The notes under the pieces: generated by a model
The model's database searches: none
Told to the model about the DNA's origin: nothing
What the model saw: only the letters and a program-made list of their open reading frames with translations
Assembly: GCA_020541205.1 (NCBI GenBank)
Contig: CP048208.1
Coordinates: forward strand, 1,116,001 to 1,180,000
Source of the DNA: Candidatus Hartigia pinicola
Lineage (GTDB): Bacteria; Pseudomonadota; Gammaproteobacteria; Enterobacterales; Enterobacteriaceae
DNA: 64,000 nucleotides
Reading direction: 5' to 3'
In this document: piece after piece, positions 1 through 12,328 of the stretch
Numbering within the stretch: the first letter of the stretch is position 1
Layout: each line of letters starts with the position of its first letter
Position numbers and translations under genes: made by a program

Positions 1-3000
1 ATTTCATGATCACTAGAAAATAGTTTTATTTTATAGTTGAATAAAGACTTAAACGAAACACTAAAACAATAGAATTTTTATTCTGTTATAATTAAGATCA
101 GAAGGACATGTAACGAATATTTTTCAATAAACGAAATTCTGGTAATCATTTTTAATATTAATTTCTCTTTAGTTAAAAATTCATACTTTACAAATATTTA
201 ATAAAAATATATAGTAAGAATGATAAAGCTTACTACAAACTTTGTAGACTTTTATTTTTTATATTAATCGGAAACCTATAAAATCATTATAAATTTTGAT
301 CTTATGTTAAATACTTTACTAGTTGGTTATATAATTTTTTTATACTGTTATTATATGATATATTTTATAAAAAAATAAAAGTTTTATCAGATAGAATCTA
401 CCTAACAAGCTGTTGATATTCTTTTATACAGATCACTGTGTATTTGATAGCCATTAAATAATAATTTAAATTAACTGATAATCAATGCAATATTAATTAA
501 CGTATTATAAAAAAAATAAGAACAATAATCTAACTGGAAATACTATCAGTGTATTACTCTCAGTTAATATTTAAATATATAAAATTTGTCAACATTCAAA
601 CATAACCAGTGATCTCATAACGATATAACATTGGTAAATCAATCTGAATCGATTACTTTATTCATACTATAATTTTAAAAAATAAATTTCTCTCAACATT
701 AAGAATGATGTCATCAAAATAATTTTATGATTGTTGAAAATACTAATTAGTATGTGCTATTCTAATAACATGTATAATTATAGTAAATAAAATTCGCTCT
801 TTAAACATTTATTTTATAATATATAAATATATTTAAATTATACTTGTAAATCAATTTTTTGTATTTCATCTTATTACTTTAATTTAATAAAAATTAAACT
901 TTTCTAAAGCTTTATTGATCTAGATGTATATTAACTAGATTTTTCTCAAGAGAACGATATTCTTAAATTTTAGTTTAGTATATGCAATAAAGTATCTATT
1001 ATATATACAAAATTAACATTGTTAGATTTATATAAATATTTTAACACCTAAAACTAAAAATTTATTTAGTATCTCTTGTATAAAATAAAAGAAGAATCCA
1101 TGCTATAGTGATAAAGGAAAAAATATTCAAATGTTATCTAGTGATAATCAGTATAAACTTGATAAGTTAATTCTTAATATTATATTACAAATTTAACATT
1201 TATTACTTTTTGTTATTTCAATAATTTTTTAATATATCGTAATGTATTATTCGAAAATATTTCATATATAATCAGTCTTTGCTAAGAAAATATTTAAATT
1301 TATAAACATAATAATATATTATCTAATAAAAATCAAAAAGTTATTATAATGATATAAATTAAGAAAGATTTTTTAAAAAATAAAATATTTGTTATTTAGT
1401 TAAATAAATACATACGATATTAGAAAATAGTATATATGCATTATTTTATATTAAGGTGCATTCCTATAAACTAGATTTCGAGTAGCATATACGTTCTAAT
1501 CATTTTTCGAGTACAGTAATATATACCACTACTTAAAATTTTAAAAACTGTCTAACAAAGAATTGAATATATTAAAACAACTTTTAAATATAGTTTCACT
1601 CAGTATGTGAAAAGAGAGTGCAATACTAAAAACAACTTTAATCTATAATTAATGAGGAGAAAATTCAAGATACAAATACATCGTGTAAAAAAAGTTAATA
1701 ATATAATTAAAAATTTCTAGGATAAAATAACGTATCTTGATAGAGAGATAAAGTATCCGAAATGTTATTACAAAAATAAAAATAATATTTTATAGCATAG
1801 ATATTGTGACAAATAGAAAGTTTTAAAAACATATTTAGGATATATTACAAATATCTTAACAGATAATATTTATTAGATGAAGTATTTTAAAAACATATAT
1901 TATCAATATACCATTAAAATTATTGAGATAACAAAAAATATTTTATATTGTTATATGTAACATCCAAGTATTTGTGAATCAACAATATATTGATATGATT
2001 GTAAAATTTCATAAAATATTGAGAAATAATGAGAAATATTTAAATAATTGATTCACTTTAGGAACTTAATATTTAGCATTTTTTATCGTTACGCAGATAA
2101 AACTGAATAAATTTTTTTAAGTTATGTACCTCAAAATTTGTTTTTATAAATAATTAATTTTGTATATTACACATGAATTTGTGTTTTTTTAAAAACAAAA
2201 AGTCTAAGCTCAGTAGATAAATATTGTAAAGAATTTTATATTATTCTAGACATGTATAATTATTCAATTAGCTTATCTAATAATGAAGATTGATTCAGGT
2301 TACAATGTTTTTATTAAGAATGTTATAATATATTCATTAAACATATTATTACTCTGGAATTATTTTACGCAATATTAATAACGCTTGCTAACAGTGATTT
2401 CTATATATTAAAACTATATAGCAGTTCATAACTCTCACGAATAACTAAAAAAATCTTAACAATGTTAAATTATATTAAAACACTCTCGTTTTAATTTTAA
2501 AAACAGCATGCTATCCTTAAAAGATAAAGTTATGATATTAAATTTATCAACTAAAATATTTACATTTTGTTATGAATATTTATCTAGTGCATAACTACAA
2601 AAGTTTTAAATATGAACAGATATCAATACTGAGTTTAAGAATTTAGTGTATTTAGGTTTGACTAAGATACAGCCATTTTTTTTGCAAAGTTTTTACTCAT
2701 TGTATTAAATGTGTTTGCAAAAAATTACTTTAGTAAAACTTTATACATCTTCTAACATTTAATTAGCATCGCAAAGAAATCAAGCTCTTTCTTAATAAGA
2801 ACGGGTTGCATCTTAACTATGAGTCATTAAAAAAATTATAGGTTAATAACCTACATCTAATAAAATACAGTTGTTTATATCACTAAATCTTAGTTTTATT
2901 AGTTAGCATTGTAATTTGATATTTCTCATAAATAAACCTATCAATGTTTAAAATAACAAAAATATATTACTTGAGATCAATCTATCATTTTGATTTAAAT

Positions 3001-5471
3001 AATGATTTCACTATAATAGTGTGCCTATAACATTAATGAAAAAATCAAATTATTATAGATCTTTTGATATTACTGAACCAGTAATATGTATCTTATTTTA
3101 GATGCATCGAGATAATGCTGTACTCAAAAAGATTTTAATATTTCAATAAAAAGATAATAGAACTAAAAATTAATATCAGTTTTGAGTTAAAAAATAACTC
3201 TTAGTATATTGAAATATTTTTGAATACAATAAAAAAGTTTCGTCATACACTGTATAGAAAAATAATACATAACTACCTTAAAATTACTAAGTTTTGCAAC
3301 AACAGTTTTAAACTCTCATTCACACACTCTTAAGTGTATAATTAACACTCATCATATTTAATAGAATTTCATATAACTATTGCAATAATAAAATTAATTA
3401 ATACAATTTACATATCTTAAAAAGATAAACATTTTTTAAACACAGAATGATACACAATAAATAAAAATATTTATTATAATCATAAAAGCATAGAGAACGT
3501 TACAATAGTAATCTTTACAGTACTTAAATCATTGAGATAATTCTCTAGAATTTAGTCTATAAAAAAATATTTTAACATACAGTGAGAAAATATATGGATA
3601 TATTTTTAGTTTATTACTAAATAAATATATTAAAACTTAGCACTTTAAACTTAATCATTTTATAATCATTTATTAATAGATATATCTAGATTATAATTCT
3701 ATAGATGATCAATGAGTAAATACAATACTATAAAATAATAAGCATTCTTATTTTTGTATATTTAAGTTTAGTATAAGCACCAAATGTATTAAATAAAATT
3801 ATAGAACTTAAATTGTTATATGTTAGCCTCTTTCAACAATAAATTTGAAATTTATTTGATTATTATTTAGGTGACTAATTAAATTAAAAATTATTAAACA
3901 CTGATAAGCCTTACTAAAAAACAAGTGTGATGTATAAAATATCTTAAGTTATATTTCAAACATAATATTGTATAAAGCTAGACCTCTAAAAATAAAATTT
4001 TAAAATATGCAAAATTACAAAATAGAATCTTATTCGTAACTTGATAAATTGCATTAAGAGATTCTCAACACTAAATCTGTAGTGTTGATAAAGATACTTT
4101 GATAAATTCTATTAGTTCTAGACTTAATAAATAATTAAAATCCATCATTTAGATTAATAATCATGAGTTAAGTATGAATACATTATCATACTTAACGCAA
4201 ACACTTACTTTTTACTGAGAACTTCACATTAGATATTGCTTAATATATTAAGATAACTTATAAGTTCAGTAATCTTTGCAATTGTATAATAAACTTTTAT
4301 TTAATAAAATTAATCTATTTTTACTAGTTTTGTTCTATGTATTTAGGAAATGACTAAATACAATAACCTAACATTCTAAAATTTCACTTTTAAAATATGA
4401 TACAAAATCTCGTATAATAAAATTGAATAGATTATTATATATTATATCAAATAACAATTTTGAATTATATTCAACCATCAAAAATCATACTCAATAATAC
4501 ATATTCCTTATTGAACTATTAATTAAATATTATCGGTACATATTATAATTAATAGTTTTATTTTAAAAGGATAGACTAGTTAATGTACTAAATTATTATC
4601 TTAAATAATGCTATTAATGTTAATTAATAACATGTTTATTTTACATCTAATGATATTGGTATTATCATAATTCTGTCTCTGTCATGGAAATTATATAGCT
4701 TTATCTCGCATATTAACTTAAGCAATCACTCTAGTAGAACACTCCGTAATTACTAACACTCAAATTACATAGCGCCTATTAACGTTACTATATTCTATTC
4801 TCAATGCATATGTATCCATGTTTAATATGAAAATAGTAATTCGCAAAATAAGTTTAACGATGTATTCATATAAAACTCTAGATTAAAAATCTGAAAGCTC
4901 ATATATTCGAAATAAGGAGTTACTTCTCTTCTATTCTTAAACATACATGTGTTAGGAAGTATAATTATGTGATATAAATAGAAGTTTATATTATTTTAAT
5001 AACTTCTAGATTGCACTTTAGTAAAAAAATAGATTCTAATGCTTATTTCAATAATGTTATTCACAGAAATTTAGCTATCTCACAATAGATTTCGTAAAAA
5101 TAAACGCTTGCATCCACTAGACTGTTTCAATTTTTATATTGTATATTGAATGATTTAAACATACTTATCTAATCTTTTAAAATTAAATAAGAAAAATATT
5201 TTTAGACTTCCTCATAAATCTTAAATAGTTATATATATTATTTTTGTAGTTAAGCTAAAATCTATACAAAATAATTTATTTTATATATATACAATAAAAA
5301 ATCTACAACGGTAAAATATACAAAAGTATGAAATTCACTGTAACAAGAAAGTCAGTGCTATATTGTAAATATATTTAACTCAACTTTCTCTATAATAAAA
5401 AGGATACACACATTTAAAACACAATAAATTATATAAATTATATTTCTGCGTTTTATAAAAAGGAAATAAAT
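1..5471. other. gene-free AT-rich region
   Basis: About 5.5 kb without a recognisable gene. Stop codons are dense in all frames and G+C is very low (8 of 60 bases in one line counted by hand). Small perfect hairpins are visible at 3067-3087 (9-bp stem ATATTACTG, 3-nt loop), 4065-4088 (9-bp stem TCAACACTA) and 4167-4196. The stretch around 4660-4800 is less AT-rich, but I could not read a coherent protein there on either strand. In E. coli the neighbour of darP is pmbA/tldE; I saw no trace of it. Most likely this is the decayed remains of lost genes. Confidence 0.7.
4167..4196. repeat. 10-bp perfect hairpin
   Basis: GTTAAGTATG at 4167-4176 and its exact complement CATACTTAAC at 4187-4196 enclose a 10-nt loop. 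No gene lies nearby. It could be a fossil terminator of a lost gene. No T-run follows on the plus strand, so function is unproven. Confidence 0.45.
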
Positions 5472-6017
5472 ATGGCGAAGCCACTTAAATATTGTCTAGA
5501 TTGTACCCAATCACCTCAAAAAAAAGAGGATAATAATACTATTTTAACTAGTAAAAGCGCAATGAAACGCTACGCGCAAATTCCAAGAAAAATAGGGGGT
5601 CAACTTGTTGAACTCAGCACGCATGAACTCGAATATATTCCACTAGATACTCAACTGCTCGATTCTATTAAACTAGCTAGACATATTAAACGTAATGGAC
5701 GTCGCCGTCAGTTGCAATTTATTAGTAAACTACTACGTATACGTGATATTTCGCCTATTGCTAATGCATTAGATAAACTAAAAAACCGTCATAATCAACA
5801 ATCTGCCATTCTATATAAACTTGAAGACTTGCGTATGCGTCTTCTTAAAAATGGTAATGATGTTATCGAAGAGGTAATCATCTTATTCCCGGGTATTGAT
5901 AGACAGAAGGTAAAAGCATTAGTACGTAACGCTAAAAAAGAATTCTCAGATAAAAAAACATCGAAAGCATTTCATCAAATTTTTCAATATTTAAAAGAAC
6001 TATCAGAAATTTCTTAA
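5472..6017 (+). CDS. darP: DarP (YjgA), 50S ribosomal subunit maturation protein
   Basis: A 181-aa protein that aligns over its length with E. coli YjgA/DarP (183 aa). DarP is a cytosolic factor that binds late 50S precursors and helps form the peptidyl-transferase centre. The middle and C-terminal parts are best conserved: the block KRNGRRRQLQFISKLLR, the segment ALDKLKNRHNQQ (about residues 99-110) and the end IFQYLKEL. The N-terminal 35 residues are diverged and have lost the acidic stretch of the E. coli protein. The ATG is preceded by AGGAAATAA, a good ribosome site (AGGA about 7 nt upstream), which supports this start. It stands alone, with 5.4 kb of empty DNA upstream and 4.7 kb downstream, so it must have its own promoter. 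The stop is TAA. Keeping an accessory ribosome factor in such a reduced genome suggests it is still under selection. Confidence 0.93.
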   Translation: MAKPLKYCLDCTQSPQKKEDNNTILTSKSAMKRYAQIPRKIGGQLVELSTHELEYIPLDTQLLDSIKLARHIKRNGRRRQLQFISKLLRIRDISPIANALDKLKNRHNQQSAILYKLEDLRMRLLKNGNDVIEEVIILFPGIDRQKVKALVRNAKKEFSDKKTSKAFHQIFQYLKELSEIS

Positions 6018-7532
6018 TTTATACTGCACACATTTTTTAGATAGCTATTGATTTCTAATTTTATCAGATTTTCTTGTTATTATATTACTTTATATATACA
6101 TTTAAAAATAGCTATTATATTTATGTATACACAATACTCTATAATTTTGATTACATAAAATTTTGTATTTTTACAAAGTTTGATTTCATGCTTACATTTT
6201 TCTCACATGATTTTGATGTTATTTTTAATTAAAAATTATAATGGCATAAAAAACATCTTCATACAGAATTATCTTGGTATATTATTATATTTAATATATA
6301 TTATTAAATATAAGACCACCATTATATAAATAAATCATGCGATGTCAATTTGTAAAAAATACATCATTTAAAATGTAATGATCTTTATGTTATTTTATAT
6401 ATGAAATATTTAATATTTTCTGTGCAACGTGAAGACAAGAAATATTATGTTCATCAGTTAGATATAATTTAAAATTTTAATGTTCTTCAAGAATATAATG
6501 ATGTTTCTCTAAACAACTTAGATACATGATACTAAACGAATATTTAATATCATATTAAAATATACAGTTCATAATATTTTATTATTACAATGATTATCAT
6601 TTCTGTATGATACACAAAATTCAAAAAATATTTTAATTATAATTTATCAGTCTATCATATATACTGAAAATATATAATTAATTTTATTTAAATGAAAAAC
6701 GATTCAGACGTGTTACCGTAGCTATTTTTATTTATGACTAAGATGAAATAGAATAGAAGATTGTCCTTCAATGTCTAACATAATATGTTATTATATCATT
6801 CATAACATCTTTCAAAAAACTTATAATCTTTTTACGAAAGTTATCTGCATTTAAGATTTTTATATCAATATTTACAAATTGATCTTGGTAGGCTAGGTGC
6901 TACCCTTAACTAACTATATTTTAAATATTATTCTTCAGAAGAAATGCATGCTATTGTTAACAATTTCTTTCTAAAGATCTAAATAAACTATATTAGATAC
7001 TTTTATTTAAATAAATCTAGCATATTATGTTTAATTATTCGCTATTTTTAAAGATATAAAGTCAAACATACAAACCGCTCATATACATTAAATTGCAAGA
7101 TTACATTTATTAAAATATTTTCACTAATTATACGATAATAATATTTTTTTAATTTATATCAGATACATAAAGCATTATTTTATAAAAATTTTTCATAGAC
7201 TTTTATTAATATCTATGCAAATTATAATATATTAATACCTATCTTTTATGTTTAATATTTAATATTTGAACATACATACGTTAGAAATTTATTAAAGATT
7301 ATTAACTTTTATCAAGGATAACGTTCAACAAATAAAAATTCTTAATTTATATAGAGAAATATTATAGTGTTAAGCAAATAATCTAAAAATTTACATTCTA
7401 ACAAGTAACAGTAATAATTATAAAAACTTTAAGAGTGACTTTAATCTAATTTATCAACAAATACTCAAAAACAAACTTTCAGTGTTATTAAAAATACATT
7501 AATAAAAATTATCAACTATCTTTTTGATTAAT

Positions 7533-7549
7533 AGTCGATATTATCGACT
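7533..7549. repeat. 17-nt palindrome
   Basis: AGTCGATA, a central T, then TATCGACT: an exact 8-bp inverted repeat richer in G+C than its surroundings. It lies 53 nt before an unassigned 67-codon frame. It could be an operator relic or chance. Confidence 0.35.
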
Positions 7550-8730
7550 GATGTTTATACTTATCATCTAAGCATAAAGTATCATCTCACTAGACAGTAG
7601 TATGAACTCCTTTTGTAGGGATGAAAATTTAATGTTTTTAGGTAAGGACAATTGCAAATTTATAACTCTTGATAATTTAATTACAAGATGTCATAAAAAT
7701 AATATGCAACTTAATTATTATTTCTCCAATAATGCAGCGAATTACCGAGACGTAACAAAAATAATAATCTACATGATTTTCTTGACTATAACATATACGC
7801 ATTGAAATTTTGTTAATGTAAATTTTTATTAAGTTAATATAGCCGTTGATCAATTTACCACAAATTTCTACTCGGCTATTGATTACAAAACTTTATTTTT
7901 ACTACTTTTGTAATAAAGCGATATATTTATTTTAATAACGTATAATCAGAACTTTTAGTATACATTCGAAAATAACTAAACTCAGTAATTATCAGAAACT
8001 ATTTTATAATTTATGATGTACGTGATAAAATTAAGGTATTACTTTCATAACTCCTTATTTTAGTTGCTAATACGTTATATTTGAAAATTTACTAATTCAT
8101 TTTTTATACTAAAAAATAATAAATAATTTATAAAATGAACTCAGATAAACGCTTATTCAAAGCTAGGCTTATATTATATATCTTTATATCAATATCAAAA
8201 ATATATTAAATATAATGTATTTTTTAAAATAATTTAACTCTCTAATTTTTAGATAATAGATAAGTGACGTTAACTGAATGCACACAAGAGTCATACAAAT
8301 ATCTAAAAACGTTGACAACTAAATTCAATAGCATACAATATGTAAAAATCCAATCAATTTCAATGACTTTGTCTTTCTCAATCTTCTAGAATCATAACTA
8401 ACACTTCAGATAATCTATCTTACTTTACAAAAGAAGTAATCAGCTATTATTAAATTATGATTATTTGAAACTAATTAGTTTATAGCTAATGTTTAAGCTT
8501 TATGCGATTTTAATATTACCATTACAATGTGGATCAAAATTTGATTAAGACTTATTGAATAATCATAACCTTAAAACTAGTTTTTATAAACACTGCATTA
8601 TTTATTAAAAATATAAACAACAGAAGTTCTAAAAACTATTATCCTTTCACTGTTATTTAATCAAATTATATTAAATACTTTACATCTATTTATCTTAAAT
8701 TCTCTTAACTATTGTCAAATTTAAATTATA

Positions 8731-8749
8731 ACTTCATGCCACATGAAGT
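8731..8749. repeat. 8-bp perfect hairpin
   Basis: ACTTCATG (8731-8738), loop cca, CATGAAGT (8742-8749). It is isolated in gene-free DNA. The tight 3-nt loop makes a stable small hairpin; no T-run flanks it. Confidence 0.4.
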
Positions 8750-10625
8750 ATTCATAATTAAATTGATACTACTGATCTTTTAAAGTAAATTTATTTTTAA
8801 AATAAATTTATTTTAATAATCATAACTTACATAAATATATCCTGTTAAAACTTATATATTCAGTGAGAAAGTGAATTTTAATACTACATATCAGAAAAAC
8901 TAAAGAATAATTTAACTTCAATTAAAATATTGTACTTAATAAGTGTAATAAATATTTATAATACAATGCAATAGTGCAAAAAGAGATTTTTTTTCGTAAA
9001 ATGACATGAGAAATGAACCCTATCTACCTAAACTTTTTCAAATATAATATTCACTGTTAATATATCTATTTTACATATGAAAATGTATAGTAATTTTATA
9101 ATTGAATACAATAATGTTCTTAATCTTCTCTATTCAAGAGAGTATTGATGTAGCTTTAATAATAAATTTTCCTTTTTAAAGTTTTTACATTCACTCAAAA
9201 TTAATTTTTATAATGCATTAGTTATTGAAAAATAAATTAATATCTAATTAGATACATATAATGCACATATACTATAAAATATAAGCGATCTATGAATCCG
9301 CTTGACTAATTTGAAAACATATTGATATTATTATCATATTTTTTATTCTTATATGTAAGACATGTAAATAGTTTTAGTATTACTGGCAAAAATGAACATT
9401 ATATCATTAAATAAAACGTGATTATAATTTTTGTTTATTATTGACGTCTACTACTTTTATGTTTTTTCTCATGAAATGTATAAATATTCAATAATACATC
9501 ATACCATTCATGAATCGACGATAAAATTATTTGCGATAGCATCAATATAGTTACGGTTAGCTTATTGTAAAGGTATAGTCTATAAAAATAAAATGACAAA
9601 ACTATTTATTTTCATTATTACAAAAATGATTAGAATAATACATAGATCTTTGCGATTATAAACAAAAAAGCATGTAATATTAAAAACTAGTTAAAATATT
9701 CAATTGTAATGTTAATCTCAAAAATTTTCTATGATAAAATCTTTTTAATCCAGACAAAATAGTATTAACATTACAATTTCATCAAAAATCTATAATGTGT
9801 AATTTTTTTAAACTTGTTTGATAGTGAATAACGTTATATGTTATATTAGACTGAATTAGCTTGCATATTGTAAATTAACATTATATGATCTACCTTCTTT
9901 AGGTAATGAAATAGATAACTGTGAATTAATAAACCTACGCATTAGTTAATATAAAGTCTTGTCATTATTTACAATAAACAATAAATAAAAAACAAAATAC
10001 ATAAAAACGATAAAAAACTTCACTAAAGGTAAAGAAAATATACATTTTCAAATCATACTTACTGTTGATACAAATATAAAATGTATATGCTATTTTCTAT
10101 TTCTTTAATACTGTTAGGTTATATTGCAGTTATTATAATGATATCTAGCTCAAATTAATCTTAAATGCATGAGAAATATTTCTAATCAAAAACGCACTAA
10201 AATGTAAATAATAAAAACTATATCAATAAAATGATAATATCATTATCATGAAGGGTGAAAAAATTATTTCATTGTATGTAATCAATTAAATTATTATAGT
10301 GATTGAGATTCATAACATTATTAGTATTGATTAACCAAGTTTAGACTAATTTTTGATAGTATTTTAAATAAATTATAACATAAACTCTTTCATTCACTAA
10401 TTAAAATAGTAAAACTAAGTAAGTATATAACATTTTAGAAAAAACAGATATTGATTATGAATAATAATAAATCTCTATTATCATAAATATATAATTCAAT
10501 TAATCACATTTTAGCAAAAATTTATCACATTTTATAACAGAATGATCATCATAAAAATTGCGTAATAATTCTGTTTTTATTTTTTTTATGATACATCAAA
10601 ACTTTAAACTAATTAAATTTATCTG

Positions 10626-10652
10626 TTGACTTCACTACTGATAACTTATTCT
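10626..10652 (+). promoter_or_regulatory. possible sigma-70 promoter of the antiporter gene
   Basis: TTGACT at 10626-10631 matches five of six bases of the -35 consensus. TATTCT at 10647-10652 is a four-of-six -10 match with a short 15-nt spacer. It sits 30-55 nt before the ATG at 10682, where a promoter for this isolated gene is needed. In such AT-rich DNA, matches of this quality are common. Confidence 0.3.
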
Positions 10653-10681
10653 TATGCCTATCTTAATATTGGAGAAAATCC

Positions 10682-12328
10682 ATGTCAGTTGTGACACTTG
10701 CATTAGTTTTTTTATTAGCTGTCATTGTGAGTGTTTTCTTTTCGCAACTACTTAAAGATATTATTCCTTTACCTATTGTTCAGATAACGCTTGGTGCAAG
10801 TTTATCCATTTTTGGCTTTAATGTTGAATTTGAGCCGGACTTATTCTTATTCTTATTTATCCCCCCTTTATTATTTTTAGATGGTTGGCGTATTCCAAAA
10901 GAGGCTTTATTCCAAGAGAGTAAGCCAATCATATCATTAGCAATTGGATTAGTAGTTGTTACTGTAATCACTATGGGTTTTTTAATTCATTGGTTAATTC
11001 CAGCGATTTCTTTAGCAGTAGCATTTGCTCTAGCTGCAATTTTATCACCAACAGACCCAGTTTCAATTTCTGCAATGACTGTTAATGCACCATTACCTTC
11101 ACGTATGGCTCATATCCTTGAAGGAGAATCACTATTAAATGATGCGACGGGCCTGGTATGTTTTAGCTTTGCCGTTACCGCCGCATTAACAGGTACCTTT
11201 TCTTTAATATTAGTAACGGAGCAGTTTTTTTTTGTTGTGTTTGGCGGAATCTTAATTGGTTTACTAGTAGCTGGGTTAATTGGCTGGTTAAATCAATGTC
11301 TCGTTAAGCGCACTGGTGAAGAGCCCTCCATTCAGATCATGATTAGTTTATTAATACCATTTAGTGCATATTTAATTTCTGCACGTCTTCATGTTTCAGG
11401 CATTTTGTCTGCGGTAGTAGCTGGTATTGCAATGCATTATGAAAGAATTGCAGGACGCATGCAAGCGGCGACTCGCATGCAAAGTAAAGCGGTGTGGAAT
11501 ACTGTTCAAACTGCACTTAACGGAATGATTTTTATTTTGCTAGGCGAGCAACTTCCTGCAATGTGGAGGAATATGCCGCAGGTTGCGGACGCTGCGAAAG
11601 TAAATCATCCATGGATGCTATTTATTTATGTTGTTATTATAACAGTATCCTTAGCGATTTTACGTTTTAGTTGGGTATGGGTATCAATGACATTAACTGT
11701 ATTTCATAAACGACGTCGTGGAAAAGCAGCTAATGTATTACATGTCAGAATGATGGTAATAATGGCAACAGCAGGTGTACGTGGTGCAATTACTTTGGCA
11801 GGTATTTTAACCCTACCGCTTTTAATGCCAGATAATACATTATTTCCAAATCGTGATTTAGCTATTTTTTTGGCGATGGGCGTCATTTTGTGTTCTTTAT
11901 TGATTGCAAGTATAGCATTACCAATCTTGACAAAAGGATTAGTGCAAGACTTGCCATATGACAATGATGAAATTCGTGCTCGTTTAGCACTCAATGAAGC
12001 AGCAATGACTTCTTTGCGTGAACTAATGAATCATCCATCTGAAGATATAGATTTTATTGCGATGCGCACAGAAGTAGGTTCACAGCTATTAGAAATCTAT
12101 GGAAGACGTTTAGATAACACAGATGAAATCGAATCTGATATATATGATTTGCATAAAGTGATTGATATGGAACGTGATATGTCTCATTTAGCTTTACAAG
12201 CAAAACGTGATGCTTTATACCAAATGTATAAGAATAAAAATATTAATGAACGCGTCTATTATCGACTACGAGATGAATTAGATCTCAAAGAAGAGACACT
12301 GAATCATCATAAAAATACTAAGTATTAA
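10682..12328 (+). CDS. CPA1-family Na+/H+ antiporter (YjcE/NhaP-like)
   Basis: A 548-aa polytopic inner-membrane protein, about the length of E. coli YjcE (549 aa), with the same architecture. About a dozen hydrophobic segments fill residues 1-420, followed by a charged cytoplasmic C-terminal helical tail of about 125 residues. Family signatures are present in order: LFIPPLLFLDGWR (about 56-68), ALAAILSPTDPVS (about 115-127), GESLLNDATGLV with the ion-binding Asn-Asp pair (about 147-158), and GVRGAITLAG near residue 370. Such proteins exchange Na+ or K+ for H+ and help control pH and sodium. The start is supported by GGAG 7 nt before the ATG. It resembles YjcE most among proteins I can recall but is too diverged for a firm symbol. 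No neighbour shares its transcription unit. The reading frame is intact and the ion-pathway motifs are preserved, so it is probably functional. Confidence 0.88.
   Translation: MSVVTLALVFLLAVIVSVFFSQLLKDIIPLPIVQITLGASLSIFGFNVEFEPDLFLFLFIPPLLFLDGWRIPKEALFQESKPIISLAIGLVVVTVITMGFLIHWLIPAISLAVAFALAAILSPTDPVSISAMTVNAPLPSRMAHILEGESLLNDATGLVCFSFAVTAALTGTFSLILVTEQFFFVVFGGILIGLLVAGLIGWLNQCLVKRTGEEPSIQIMISLLIPFSAYLISARLHVSGILSAVVAGIAMHYERIAGRMQAATRMQSKAVWNTVQTALNGMIFILLGEQLPAMWRNMPQVADAAKVNHPWMLFIYVVIITVSLAILRFSWVWVSMTLTVFHKRRRGKAANVLHVRMMVIMATAGVRGAITLAGILTLPLLMPDNTLFPNRDLAIFLAMGVILCSLLIASIALPILTKGLVQDLPYDNDEIRARLALNEAAMTSLRELMNHPSEDIDFIAMRTEVGSQLLEIYGRRLDNTDEIESDIYDLHKVIDMERDMSHLALQAKRDALYQMYKNKNINERVYYRLRDELDLKEETLNHHKNTKY

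Larger units (their letters stand above)
6018..10681. other. gene-free AT-rich region with hairpins
   Basis: 4.7 kb without a supported gene. A 67-codon ATG-started frame at 7602-7805 resembles no family I know and may be chance. It follows a 17-nt palindrome (7533-7549). Hairpins are seen at 8731-8749 (stem ACTTCATG, loop cca) and 8786-8810 (an all-A/T 25-nt palindrome). A short G-rich patch, GGTAG...CTACC, lies at 6887-6904. No tRNA-like T-arm or cloverleaf was seen around any of these. The end of the region holds the ribosome site and a possible promoter of the following antiporter gene. Confidence 0.65.

Noticed and set aside
7602-7805. 67-codon frame after a palindrome as a new small gene
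   Set aside because: It has no ribosome site and resembles no known family; rare codon-like features are not beyond chance in AT-rich DNA. Kept only as a note.
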